DNA of 64,000 bases. Source: Daejeonella sp. Its GTDB lineage: Bacteria; Bacteroidota; Bacteroidia; Sphingobacteriales; Sphingobacteriaceae. Of the stretch, positions 33,938-42,722 are shown piece by piece. Each line of letters begins with the position of its first letter. Position 1 is the first letter of the stretch. The translations under genes and the position numbers were made by a program. The DNA is taken from positions 1 to 64,000 of the forward strand of contig NZ_JAUXXZ010000028.1 of NCBI RefSeq assembly GCF_030684675.1. The letters run 5' to 3'. The notes below the pieces were generated by a model. It ran no database searches. It worked only from the letters and a program-made list of their open reading frames with translations, and was not told where the DNA came from.

Positions 33938-34471
33938 GGAAGCCCCGGTTATCATGCCTGGGTAAATATTTAGTTTAACGTAAGTTCGATATAAAATGAT
34001 TCTGGGGTAAATTTAGATTGACGGATTTTCTATTGTTTTAGAAAGCAGGGTCTGTTTCTCTTCGGTCCTTCTTACCCGTGTTCTGCCCTAGTTTTTTGCA
34101 GCAGATTTAATGGATATCATGAAATTCGGTATTGCAAAAAATCTAGAGCTGCCACGGGTTTATTTGAAATGGCAAATGGTCCTTTTACCGGGCTGCCCTT
34201 CCCGATGAAAAATAGATCCGGGTAAAATAAACCTTGCCGAAGGAGGTATCTTCCGGCTATTGGTAATCTGAAATAGAATGAGATTTCTTGCCGGAAATAC
34301 TCCGGAAGAAAGGGCTGAACTAACCTATAACACACAGGTATTGCTTTCAAAAATCAATTATTGCGGCTCCAGAGCCTTATGGGATCAATTATAACCGTAT
34401 TTTTTACCCTTCCTTATACCGAACTCAGTGGATAATAGAAGATTAATTGAATCCAATCTTTAGTATTACCC
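33938..34471. other. Gene-free stretch with possible relic fragment
   Basis: About 530 bases between convergent genes. Apart from the repeat at 33973-33996, one plus-strand frame at 34278-34394 (MRFLAGNTPEERAELTYNTQ and on to RALWDQL) looks protein-like. It continues past its TAA for another 20 or so codons in the same frame, as a decayed gene would. The opposite-strand 77-codon frame at 34117-34350 has no features. Confidence 0.4.
33973..33996 (+). repeat. Copy C of the dispersed TTTAACGTGAGTTCGATATA-like repeat
   Basis: This copy reads GTTTAACGTAAGTTCGATAT then AAAA, one mismatch over about 20 bases to the copy at 3674-3696, 30 kb away. It lies 36 bases after the prc stop. Confidence 0.6.
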
Positions 34472-35404
34472 TTAAGATTTCTTTTTATTCTCGGTTTCCA
34501 TAATGTTTATACTCATCATCTGTTCCATTGTACGCTTCATACCATCGGAAGAGCCGTCAAGGAATATCACATTACCTTGTCCGTTTTCAGCAAAATGTTT
34601 AATGGCCTCTGTCCACATCGTAAACAGGATCACAGATGTATCAAGATCAGCAGTCTGCATCTCCTTTGCAGCATGGGTCATACCTTTTGCTACTTCTTCC
34701 CTGAATAAAGCTATTCCCTGACCTCTTAGTTGTGCCGCCTCACGTTCTGCATTTGCTGCGATCTTAATCGCATTACCATCGGCTTCCGCTGCTTTCGTTT
34801 TAGTGATCAATAAGGCCTGGCCTTCATTTTCAGCGGCAGCTTTCAGATTATTTGAGGCAACAACACGGCTCATCGATGTAAGAATGACTTCATCAAACGT
34901 GATATCATTGATCTGAAGATCCTGCAGATGATAGCCCCAGCTTTCAAGGACGGCATCGATCTGGTCCTTAACGTGATCTACAATATCTTTACGGAGACTT
35001 AAAACTTCGGATTGTTTTTTACTGGCAACAAAAGACCGGATCGTTCCTTCGATGGTACGGATGAGCGCCTGCATAAAATTCTGCTCATTAATGAATTTAA
35101 AAGCTACATTCTTAATGGTCTCTTCATCCGGATTGTTAACCGAGTAAAGCACCATGGATTTAAAATATACGTTTGCCTGGTCTACCGTGACGGCTTGAAA
35201 TTCCAGCTCTACAGAACGGTTTTGAATTGATACCCTGGAATGGATAACCTCAATTAAAGGGATTTTGAGGCTTAGTCCGGGGGTTAGCAGCCTGCGGTAT
35301 TTTCCGAATATAGTGATGACTCCGATGGTGCCCTGCCTTACAGTTACAAAAGAACTGAAGAGAATAACTACGGCAATAAAAAGAATAATATAAGTTGAAT
35401 ACAT
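34472..35404 (-). CDS. SPFH/stomatin-family membrane protein
   Basis: This 310-residue protein has one N-terminal membrane segment (YIILFIAVVILFSSFVTV) followed by an SPFH/band 7 domain (GTIGVITIFGKYRRLLTPGLSLKIP onward, to about 180). A long Ala/Glu-rich helix (about 185-250) follows, which drives oligomerisation in stomatins, prohibitins and QmcA. Probable role in membrane microdomain or protease-regulating complexes. It lies 89 bases downstream of nuoN on the same strand and could be read from the nuo operon, though separate expression is as likely. Confidence 0.88.
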   Translation of the reverse strand: MYSTYIILFIAVVILFSSFVTVRQGTIGVITIFGKYRRLLTPGLSLKIPLIEVIHSRVSIQNRSVELEFQAVTVDQANVYFKSMVLYSVNNPDEETIKNVAFKFINEQNFMQALIRTIEGTIRSFVASKKQSEVLSLRKDIVDHVKDQIDAVLESWGYHLQDLQINDITFDEVILTSMSRVVASNNLKAAAENEGQALLITKTKAAEADGNAIKIAANAEREAAQLRGQGIALFREEVAKGMTHAAKEMQTADLDTSVILFTMWTEAIKHFAENGQGNVIFLDGSSDGMKRTMEQMMSINIMETENKKKS

Positions 35405-35493
35405 GGATCTGTTTTTTTATGGAAGATAAGCATTAATCCGGTATTGCGAAAAAAATTAAAAGCTACGAATAATCATATACCAGGAGCTTTTAC

Positions 35494-36930
35494 TCACCTG
35501 ATCAAATGTTCAATGAGCCGCATTATTCCCGCAGGAAAAACTCCAATTCCGATAGTAAGTAAAGTCAATATAAATAATGTGATAAGGCTTGTCGCATAAA
35601 AAATAGGATTGGGGTTTACATCTTTTGCTACTTTGATTTTATTTCCCGAAAACATAACTGTAATGATGCGGAGATAATAGTATAATCCAAAAACACTAGT
35701 GATGACCAGTATAAGCGCAATCAGCCAAAAACCAGATTGTAAAGCCGCTAAAAGAATATAGAATTTCCCAATAAATCCAGCCGTCAGGGGAATCCCTGCC
35801 AGGGAAATCAAAGAGACGCTGAAGATAAAAGCGAGTAAGGGGTTTTGCCAGAATAAGGCTTTATAAGTGTCTATATCCTCAGCATCGCCAACTTTATTTG
35901 ATAATAAAGTAATAACACCGAAAGCTGTTAACGTGCAGATAAAATAGGCTAGCAGATAAAAGCTGACTGCATACAAACTCAACGTGTTGCCCGGAATAAA
36001 AGCGACCAGCAAATATCCCAAATGTGCGATGGAAGAGTAGGCGAGAATGCGCTTTACATTTTTCTGTTGTAGTGCAAGGAGATTTCCGACAATTAAAGTG
36101 GCTATTGTAATGAATGTTACAGTCCATAAAACCTGGTTATACCTGAACGCATCTATTTCGTTGAAAAATCGCAAAAGCACTGCAAATACCCCTGCTTTAG
36201 AAGCGGTAGCAATGAATGCTGTTATAGGCACAGGAGCTCCCTGGTAAACATCGGCAGCCCACATATGAAAGGGAACTACAGCGAGTTTAAAACCAACCCC
36301 TACAAGCATCATTCCCAAGCCAGTGATAAATAGTGTGGATGGGATTTGAATTGTGTCCAGGTTTTTTGCTATTTGTGTGAATTCCATACTGCCTGTCTCG
36401 AGGTAAATGAGAGCCATCCCAAATAAAAGAAAGGCGGAGGAAAATGCTGCGAGAACCAAATATTTTATTCCGGCCTCAATACTTTTATTCCGGCCTCTCA
36501 AATAAGCCATCAAGGCATATAATCCCACAGTAAGAATTTCAAGACCCAGAAATAGCGACACAAAATGTTTACTTACAGCCATGACGCAGGCCCCGAGTGT
36601 GCACAGGAAAAGCAGCACGTAATATTCCTTAGGACTCTCTTCTTTTTCTTCAAAATAAATATAGGAAAGGATATTGACCACGATACTTGAAAAAATGATC
36701 AGGCCCATTATAAACGCTGAAAATCCATCAACGATTAGCAGAGGTTCTAAAGAATAAGGAAAAACTTTTTGAATATAAAAAATAGAAAGAAAGGCGATTA
36801 GAAATAAAAAGGAGCTGCTCCGTTGAATTATACGGTGACTAAGCCTGATTGCTATCAAAAGCATGATCAATACCGAAGAGCCGGCAAGTACTAATAATGG
36901 AAGTAGTGCAAAAAAATCATTTCCTGACAT
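35494..36930 (-). CDS. nuoN: NADH-quinone oxidoreductase subunit N
   Basis: This 478-residue antiporter-like subunit of complex I has about 14 membrane segments. Conserved features are a lysine/glutamate channel signature in KHFVSLFLGLEILTVGLYALMAY and GVGFKLAVVPFHMWAADVYQGAP. It pumps protons as part of the membrane arm. Its start overlaps the nuoM stop by 14 bases. It is the last gene of the operon. Confidence 0.97.
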   Translation of the reverse strand: MSGNDFFALLPLLVLAGSSVLIMLLIAIRLSHRIIQRSSSFLFLIAFLSIFYIQKVFPYSLEPLLIVDGFSAFIMGLIIFSSIVVNILSYIYFEEKEESPKEYYVLLFLCTLGACVMAVSKHFVSLFLGLEILTVGLYALMAYLRGRNKSIEAGIKYLVLAAFSSAFLLFGMALIYLETGSMEFTQIAKNLDTIQIPSTLFITGLGMMLVGVGFKLAVVPFHMWAADVYQGAPVPITAFIATASKAGVFAVLLRFFNEIDAFRYNQVLWTVTFITIATLIVGNLLALQQKNVKRILAYSSIAHLGYLLVAFIPGNTLSLYAVSFYLLAYFICTLTAFGVITLLSNKVGDAEDIDTYKALFWQNPLLAFIFSVSLISLAGIPLTAGFIGKFYILLAALQSGFWLIALILVITSVFGLYYYLRIITVMFSGNKIKVAKDVNPNPIFYATSLITLFILTLLTIGIGVFPAGIMRLIEHLIR

Positions 36931-38479
36931 ATGTCCCTTTTTTCTGTTTGGATATCACCTGTGGTTTTATAATATTCCTGTCTAGATAAGCCTGCGCTAT
37001 ACCCTGATCATGGAAGATCTTCTCTATGAATATGACCGTCGGTTTCACCGTATTAATTACTGGTTGCGGAAATACCCCGAGCCATAGAATTGAAATTATA
37101 AGTGATGCCAGGATAGTAGTTTCTCTCCAAACCAGGTCCTGAACAGGCGTGTCTTTTTGATAGGATCCAAGAAATACCTTCTGTAGTATCCGTAAAGAGT
37201 AGATAGCAGAAAATATAAGTCCAAGTGCAGCACAGATGGTCAGCCATGGATTAGCTTCGAAAGCTCCCAATAATATCAGGAATTCAGCGATGAAATTCCC
37301 AAGTCCAGGGAGGCCCAATGATGCCATGGCAAAAATCATCCCCATCGCGCCCATTTGCGGCATATGTTTCCAAAGTCCGCCCATTTGATCAATATCCCTT
37401 GTGTGAAGCCGCTCTTTAAGCATGCCAGCCATGATAAACAAGGCTCCGGTGCTGATGCCATGGGTTAACAGCTGCATAACTACCCCCTGCAAAGCCAGTT
37501 CATTAAGGGCGAAAATTCCCAGCATTACGAAGCCCATATGGCTTACACTGGTATAAGCTACCAATCGCTTCAGGTCTGTCTGAGAAAAGGCCAGTATTGC
37601 TCCGTATATTATTCCAACAACTCCTAAAAGCATAGCTATCGGAGCAAATTGCTCTGAAGCGGATGGAAAAAGGGGCAGAACAAAACGCAGAATGCCGTAT
37701 GCCCCGGTCTTAAGCAGCAGCCCTGCAAGGATTAAGCTTCCGGCTGTCGGAGCTTCGGCATGTGCATCAGGAAGCCAGGAATGAAATGGAACGATGGGCA
37801 GTTTTACAACAAAGGCGATTAAGAATCCCAGCATGAGCCAGTATTGTATGTTTTCAGGAATAGAAGTCCCCAATAAGTCCAGGTAATTGAATGTGTAAAT
37901 GCCAGTATTATTGGCATGAATAAAATACAATCCGAGGATAGAAAGTAACATGAGGAGTCCGCTGGCCTGAGTAAAAATAAAGAACTTGTAAGCCGCATAT
38001 ACTCTGTTTTCACTTCCCCAGATCCCGATCAGGAAATACATGGGAATTAACATAACTTCCCAAAAGAAATAGAATAGAAAAAGATCAAGAGCCATAAATA
38101 CACCACAAATTCCGGCCAAGATCCATAACAGGTTAAAATAATAAAACCCTTCTCTCTCCTTAACTTCTGTCCAGGAGCATACGACTGCTAACAGCCCTAT
38201 AAAGAAGGTTAAGACCAGTAATAACAGGCTAAGTCCGTCAATAGCTAAATGGAAAGTGATCCCGAAATTTGGGATCCAGTCAGACCGATATTGTATTAGC
38301 CATTTATGGGGAAATTGTGTTATAGGATATTGGTCTATCCAGATGTAAATAACCGCTAAAAAGCCTGCCAGCACTGTAAAAAGAGATATCCATCTTGGGA
38401 GGCCTCTGTTCCCCTGCCCTAAAAGCAGGGCCGCTATACCTCCACCCATTAAAATTCCGATGAGCCAAACGAGTATCAT
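36917..38479 (-). CDS. nuoM: NADH-quinone oxidoreductase subunit M
   Basis: This 520-residue antiporter-like subunit carries the proton-channel motifs of ND4/NuoM: YFFWEVMLIPMYFLIGIWG (with the conserved Glu), FVVKLPIVPFHSWLPDAHAEAP and SHMGFVMLGI. The frame extends 20 codons further upstream, but the ATG at 38479 overlaps the nuoL stop as ATGA and starts with the membrane helix expected of NuoM. Confidence 0.97.
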   Translation of the reverse strand: MILVWLIGILMGGGIAALLLGQGNRGLPRWISLFTVLAGFLAVIYIWIDQYPITQFPHKWLIQYRSDWIPNFGITFHLAIDGLSLLLLVLTFFIGLLAVVCSWTEVKEREGFYYFNLLWILAGICGVFMALDLFLFYFFWEVMLIPMYFLIGIWGSENRVYAAYKFFIFTQASGLLMLLSILGLYFIHANNTGIYTFNYLDLLGTSIPENIQYWLMLGFLIAFVVKLPIVPFHSWLPDAHAEAPTAGSLILAGLLLKTGAYGILRFVLPLFPSASEQFAPIAMLLGVVGIIYGAILAFSQTDLKRLVAYTSVSHMGFVMLGIFALNELALQGVVMQLLTHGISTGALFIMAGMLKERLHTRDIDQMGGLWKHMPQMGAMGMIFAMASLGLPGLGNFIAEFLILLGAFEANPWLTICAALGLIFSAIYSLRILQKVFLGSYQKDTPVQDLVWRETTILASLIISILWLGVFPQPVINTVKPTVIFIEKIFHDQGIAQAYLDRNIIKPQVISKQKKGTYVRK

Positions 38480-40365
38480 GTTACTATTTGTATGGTTAAA
38501 ATTATAATCGCGCCCAATAAAAGCCCCATAGCGTACCACCTTAATGATCCGGATTGGGTGTATGATAATAGTCTGTATAGTTTTATTGATATAAAACTAA
38601 TACCTGAGTAGATTTGATCAACAATATCATTTTTATTGATATTCGATAGATAAGTCAGAGGTTTTACGAAAAGTATATCATAAAGCCGGTCGAATCCCCA
38701 GCCTAAAAACCAAAATTGGTAAAGTGCAGTAGCCAGGGATGATTGTTTCAGCCTGAGGATTAGTGCTGGGTTTTTAGAATAGAGTTGGTAGGAAATATAA
38801 ATTCCCCCGAAGGTAGCGAGTGAAGCCATTAATTGAAAGATCCATTCCGGCCAGGTCTCATTACCCATTGTTACTTCTGGTAAAACAGGATGTAGAAAAT
38901 CTGAGAACAAAGTAAAGTGGCCAAAATTATGCGGTAGTTCAATAAAGCCGGCCACAACTGAAAAGAAAGCTAATACCAGGAGAGGTGTGGTCATTAAGGA
39001 GCCAGGCATGTGTCCTATTTCTGTTTTAGACGAACCCCAAAATGTTACAATTACCATCCGGCAGGTATATGCAGCAGTTATAAATGCGCCAAGTAATGCA
39101 ATTGCCCAAAAAATCATATTGCCTTTTTCTGCAGACCAGGCATACCAGAGAATAGGATCTTTACTATAAAACCCTGCGCTTATTAATGGCAGGGCGGCCA
39201 GGGAAGCCGAGCCAATGAGGAAGGTCCAGAAAATGACTGGCATCTTATTTTTAAGCCCACCCATTTTAAACATATTATGTTCATGATGTAGAGTTTCTAT
39301 AATTGCTCCGGCCGCAAGAAAGAGCAGAGCCTTAAAAAACGCATGGATCATAAAATGAAATATAGCCGCTGTCCATGCTCCCAAGCCTAAGGCAAGAAAC
39401 ATATATCCGATTTGGCTGATGGTAGAATAAGCTAAAACCCGCTTAATATCATATTGAGTGCATGCACTGAATCCGGCAATAAGTAAGGTTGCTGCACCGA
39501 TAATAGCGACCGTCATTTGGGCAATTGGAGCAAGCTCAAAAATTACATTCATCCTGGCGATCAGATAAACGCCTGCCGTAACCATAGTTGCAGCATGGAT
39601 CAGCGCGCTTACTGGCGAGGGGCCGGCCATGGCATCTGGCAGCCAGTTTTGCAGTGGTAACTGGGCAGACTTGCCAATACCGCCCGCAAGAAGTAAGAGA
39701 GCTATTATGGTAATTGTTGTGTCACCCTGCTGAAACAGTTGAGGAGCTTTTAGTAGTATATCAGAAATCTGCAAGGAAGCGAACCAGGAAAAAATCATAA
39801 ACAAAGCAATCGCCATGGCTGTATCACCAATACGCGTCATAATAAATGCTTTGCGGGCGGCATACCCGTTTTGTGGATTTTCATACCAAAAACCGATCAG
39901 TAAATAACTGCAAAGTCCAACGCCTTCCCAACCCAGGTAAAGCAGCAATAGGTTATCTGCAAGAACTAACACCAGCATTGAAAAAACAAACAGGTTCATA
40001 GATGCAAAGAACCGTGAATAGTCTTTATCACCTTTCATAAATCCGGCAGAATAAACATGGATAAGCGCCCCGATAAAAGTGATCACAAAAACAAAAACAA
40101 GGGAGAGCGGATCCAGAAGAAAAGTGATTTCCGGTTTAAAATTTCCGATTTCAATCCAGGTATAAAGCGTTTGAGAAATAAACCCTGCAGCGGGAGGATC
40201 ATTTAAAAAGTTTAATCCAATAAGGATAGTGATAAGGGCCGAAAGGCTAACACTCCCGACACCTATCAACGCTATAGAAGTTTTAGATAAACTTTTTCCC
40301 GCAAGGGAAAGTATCAAAAACCCAAGCAGTGGAAGTACAGGGATAAGCCATAACAGGTTATTCAT
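38476..40365 (-). CDS. nuoL: NADH-quinone oxidoreductase subunit L
   Basis: This 629-residue largest membrane subunit (ND5/NuoL) contains NLLLLYLGWEGVGLCSYLLIGFWY, GGIGKSAQLPLQNWLPDAMAGPSPVSALIHAATMVTAG and DIKRVLAYSTISQIGYMFLALG. A C-terminal extension corresponds to the lateral helix and final TM segment. Proton pumping at the distal end of the arm. 21 bases downstream of nuoK. Confidence 0.97.
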   Translation of the reverse strand: MNNLLWLIPVLPLLGFLILSLAGKSLSKTSIALIGVGSVSLSALITILIGLNFLNDPPAAGFISQTLYTWIEIGNFKPEITFLLDPLSLVFVFVITFIGALIHVYSAGFMKGDKDYSRFFASMNLFVFSMLVLVLADNLLLLYLGWEGVGLCSYLLIGFWYENPQNGYAARKAFIMTRIGDTAMAIALFMIFSWFASLQISDILLKAPQLFQQGDTTITIIALLLLAGGIGKSAQLPLQNWLPDAMAGPSPVSALIHAATMVTAGVYLIARMNVIFELAPIAQMTVAIIGAATLLIAGFSACTQYDIKRVLAYSTISQIGYMFLALGLGAWTAAIFHFMIHAFFKALLFLAAGAIIETLHHEHNMFKMGGLKNKMPVIFWTFLIGSASLAALPLISAGFYSKDPILWYAWSAEKGNMIFWAIALLGAFITAAYTCRMVIVTFWGSSKTEIGHMPGSLMTTPLLVLAFFSVVAGFIELPHNFGHFTLFSDFLHPVLPEVTMGNETWPEWIFQLMASLATFGGIYISYQLYSKNPALILRLKQSSLATALYQFWFLGWGFDRLYDILFVKPLTYLSNINKNDIVDQIYSGISFISIKLYRLLSYTQSGSLRWYAMGLLLGAIIILTIQIVT

Positions 40366-40386
40366 ATTATTCTTTTTAAAGAATTA

Positions 40387-40698
40387 CTATCCATTCATCT
40401 CTTTTAAGCGATCGATATCCATTGATTTATGCTGGTGATATATCTGTAGGATTAAAGCTAAACCAATTGAAACTTCGGCAGCGGCCATAGCCAAAATGAA
40501 AATGAACATTATCTGCCCATCAGGCTGTGCCCATTTGGCTCCGGCGATAATAAAAGCAAGCCCTGCGGAATTCAGCATAATCTCCACTGAAAGTAGCATG
40601 AAAATGATATTCTTCCGGATAATAACACCGGCTATACCCAAAACAAAGAGTAAAGCTGCAAGTAGCATGACCGTTTCCGGAGGAATAGTTGTATTCAT
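40387..40698 (-). CDS. nuoK: NADH-quinone oxidoreductase subunit K
   Basis: This 103-residue subunit (ND4L) has three membrane helices. The functional glutamates are in IMLSVEIMLNSAGLAF and MAAAEVSIGLAL. Its start overlaps the nuoJ stop by 4 bases (ATGA). Confidence 0.96.
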   Translation of the reverse strand: MNTTIPPETVMLLAALLFVLGIAGVIIRKNIIFMLLSVEIMLNSAGLAFIIAGAKWAQPDGQIMFIFILAMAAAEVSIGLALILQIYHQHKSMDIDRLKEMNG

Positions 40699-41228
40699 AG
40701 ATCGTCAGTTTCTTTTAAAAAACGATGTAAGTTGCTTTTTTTATGCTGGCCAATATGAGCAGCGCCCACCACTCCTGCCATCAATAACATGGCTGCAAGT
40801 TCTACTGCCAGGATATAGGGCTTAAATAGGGATACAGCCACCATTTTTGAATCAACTGTCTGAATGGCAGAGTTAGTTTCGGGAACTGAGGTATAGATCA
40901 GGTAAAATAATTCAGCAAAAACGATCAATGATAAAAATGCCGGTCCAACCCATATTCTTGGTTTTAACCATTCTTTCTCCTGTTTTGCTGTTTCTTTACC
41001 CAGATTGAGCAGCATAATTACAAATATGAAAAGTACCATAATGGCTCCGGCATAAATAATAATTTCAAGTAATGCCGCAAACGGAGCTCCCAGTAAATAA
41101 AATATCACGGATAAGGACAGCAATGAAACAATTAAATACAGTAATGCATGTACCGGATTATGCCGGGTAATAACCATTAGGGTGGCAAATACGCTTACTG
41201 CTGCAGTTATGTAAAAGATAGTATCCAT
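40695..41228 (-). CDS. nuoJ: NADH-quinone oxidoreductase subunit J
   Basis: This 177-residue subunit (ND6) has five membrane helices and the conserved HALLYLIVSLLSLSVIFYLLGAPFAALLEIIIYAGAIMVLFIFVIMLLNL region, which contains the pi-bulge helix and helix-3 signature. It is 3 bases downstream of nuoI. Confidence 0.95.
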   Translation of the reverse strand: MDTIFYITAAVSVFATLMVITRHNPVHALLYLIVSLLSLSVIFYLLGAPFAALLEIIIYAGAIMVLFIFVIMLLNLGKETAKQEKEWLKPRIWVGPAFLSLIVFAELFYLIYTSVPETNSAIQTVDSKMVAVSLFKPYILAVELAAMLLMAGVVGAAHIGQHKKSNLHRFLKETDDL

Positions 41229-41231
41229 TTT

Positions 41232-41747
41232 TCAGGGTAATAAACTATGTATGTCTACCGGGGCTTCTTCATTATCTCCTTCACCTTTTCCTTTTATGCC
41301 AGCTGACAAGCCGGCGACCTTATAGTAATTATAGCCTGGATATTTCCCTTCACTGTCAATCAGTAAATCTTCCTTTTCATAAACCAGGTTTTGCCGGGTG
41401 TATTCTGCCATTTCAAAATCCGGAATAAGCTGAATAGCGTAGGTAGGACATGCCTCTTCACAGTAACCGCAAAAGATGCACCTTGAGAAATTGATACGAA
41501 AAAATTCAGGATAACGCCTCCCGTTCTCATCTTCGGCGGATTGAAGAGAAATGCAATCTACGGGACAGGCCGCAGCACATAAATAGCATCCAACGCAGCG
41601 TTCGCCCATATCCGGATCGCGCGTTAAAACAATCCGGCCCCGCCAGCGGGGATGTAATTTTATCTTTTCTTCAGGATATTGAATAGTTTCGCGTTTTCTG
41701 AAAATGTGCAGAAAGGTCAGGGCCATAGTTCTTAAGTTACTTATCAT
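41232..41747 (-). CDS. nuoI: NADH-quinone oxidoreductase subunit I, 2[4Fe-4S] ferredoxin-like
   Basis: This 171-residue subunit (TYKY) has two [4Fe-4S] motifs: C51-x2-C54-x2-C57-x3-C61 ([12 protein letters not shown]) and C90-x2-C93-x2-C96-x3-C100 ([12 protein letters not shown]). These bind clusters N6a and N6b, which carry electrons toward NuoB. The C-terminal 45 residues are an acidic, Gly-rich extension of unknown role. 18 bases downstream of nuoH. Confidence 0.96.
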   Translation of the reverse strand: MISNLRTMALTFLHIFRKRETIQYPEEKIKLHPRWRGRIVLTRDPDMGERCVGCYLCAAACPVDCISLQSAEDENGRRYPEFFRINFSRCIFCGYCEEACPTYAIQLIPDFEMAEYTRQNLVYEKEDLLIDSEGKYPGYNYYKVAGLSAGIKGKGEGDNEEAPVDIHSLLP

Positions 41748-41765
41748 ATCTTTTATTTTATGGTT

Positions 41766-42722
41766 TCATTTTATCCATAATGCTACAGCTCCGGTAATCA
41801 ATAAATTCAGTAAAGCCAGCGGCAATAATATTTTCCATCCGTATTCCATCAATTGGTCGTAACGCGGTCTGGGTAATGATGCGCGCAGTAAGATGAAAAG
41901 TAAGATGAAGACAAAAGTTTTCAGGATGAACCAAACAATCGGGGGAAGGAAGTCTGGTCCCAACCACCCTCCGAAAAATAAGGTTACAACCATTGATGAA
42001 ACCAGCATGATACCTAAATATTCGCCTATAAAAAACATCCCGAATTTCATTCCCGAATATTCTGAATGAAAGCCGGCAACCAGTTCACTTTCTGCCTCAG
42101 GAATATCAAATGGGAGCCTGTGCGTTTCAGCTATTCCGGCGATCAGAAAAATAACAAAGGCTACTGGCTGAGTAACAATGAACCAGTAATTTTCCTGTGC
42201 CATCACTATATCTGTTAATCTGAAAGATCCTGAAAGCATCACTACACCCATTAATGAGAGACCCATAAAAACTTCGTAACTGATCATTTGAGAGGCACCC
42301 CTTAAAGCCCCTAATAGAGAATATTTATTATTTGAGGCCCAGCCTCCCAGCACAATACTGTAAACCCCCAATGAAGACATTGCAAGAAAAAACAGTAAAC
42401 CTACGTTCATATCAGAAACTAAAATTCCCGGAGCAAACGGAACGATGACAAAGCTCATAAGAACAGTTGCTGCTATGATTGTGGGAGCAACTACAAAAAT
42501 TTTTTTATCAGCAAATGGAGGGATCCAGTCTTCTTTAAAAAACAGCTTAATGGTATCGGCTGCAACGATAAGCAAGCCGAAAGGCCCCGCCCGGTTGGGT
42601 CCGTACCGGTCCTGCCAAAGAGCCAGCATTCTGCGTTCAAGCCAGATAAGCCAGGCAGCGATAGTAGTCAGTGTAAAGAGCATAATGGCAATCAGCAGAA
42701 CATATCCAAGGGTTTCATTCAT
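41766..42722 (-). CDS. nuoH: NADH-quinone oxidoreductase subunit H
   Basis: This 318-residue ND1 subunit has eight membrane helices. Conserved quinone-site loops are ERRMLALWQDRYGPNRAGPFG, AETHRLPFDIPEAESELVAGFHSEYSG and the C-terminal RASLPRPRYDQLM. Its start overlaps the nuoG stop by 8 bases. Confidence 0.97.
   Translation of the reverse strand: MNETLGYVLLIAIMLFTLTTIAAWLIWLERRMLALWQDRYGPNRAGPFGLLIVAADTIKLFFKEDWIPPFADKKIFVVAPTIIAATVLMSFVIVPFAPGILVSDMNVGLLFFLAMSSLGVYSIVLGGWASNNKYSLLGALRGASQMISYEVFMGLSLMGVVMLSGSFRLTDIVMAQENYWFIVTQPVAFVIFLIAGIAETHRLPFDIPEAESELVAGFHSEYSGMKFGMFFIGEYLGIMLVSSMVVTLFFGGWLGPDFLPPIVWFILKTFVFILLFILLRASLPRPRYDQLMEYGWKILLPLALLNLLITGAVALWIK

Noticed and set aside
34117-34350. 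77-codon minus-strand frame between prc and the SPFH gene
   Set aside because: No start signal or family features, and it conflicts with a more protein-like frame on the other strand.
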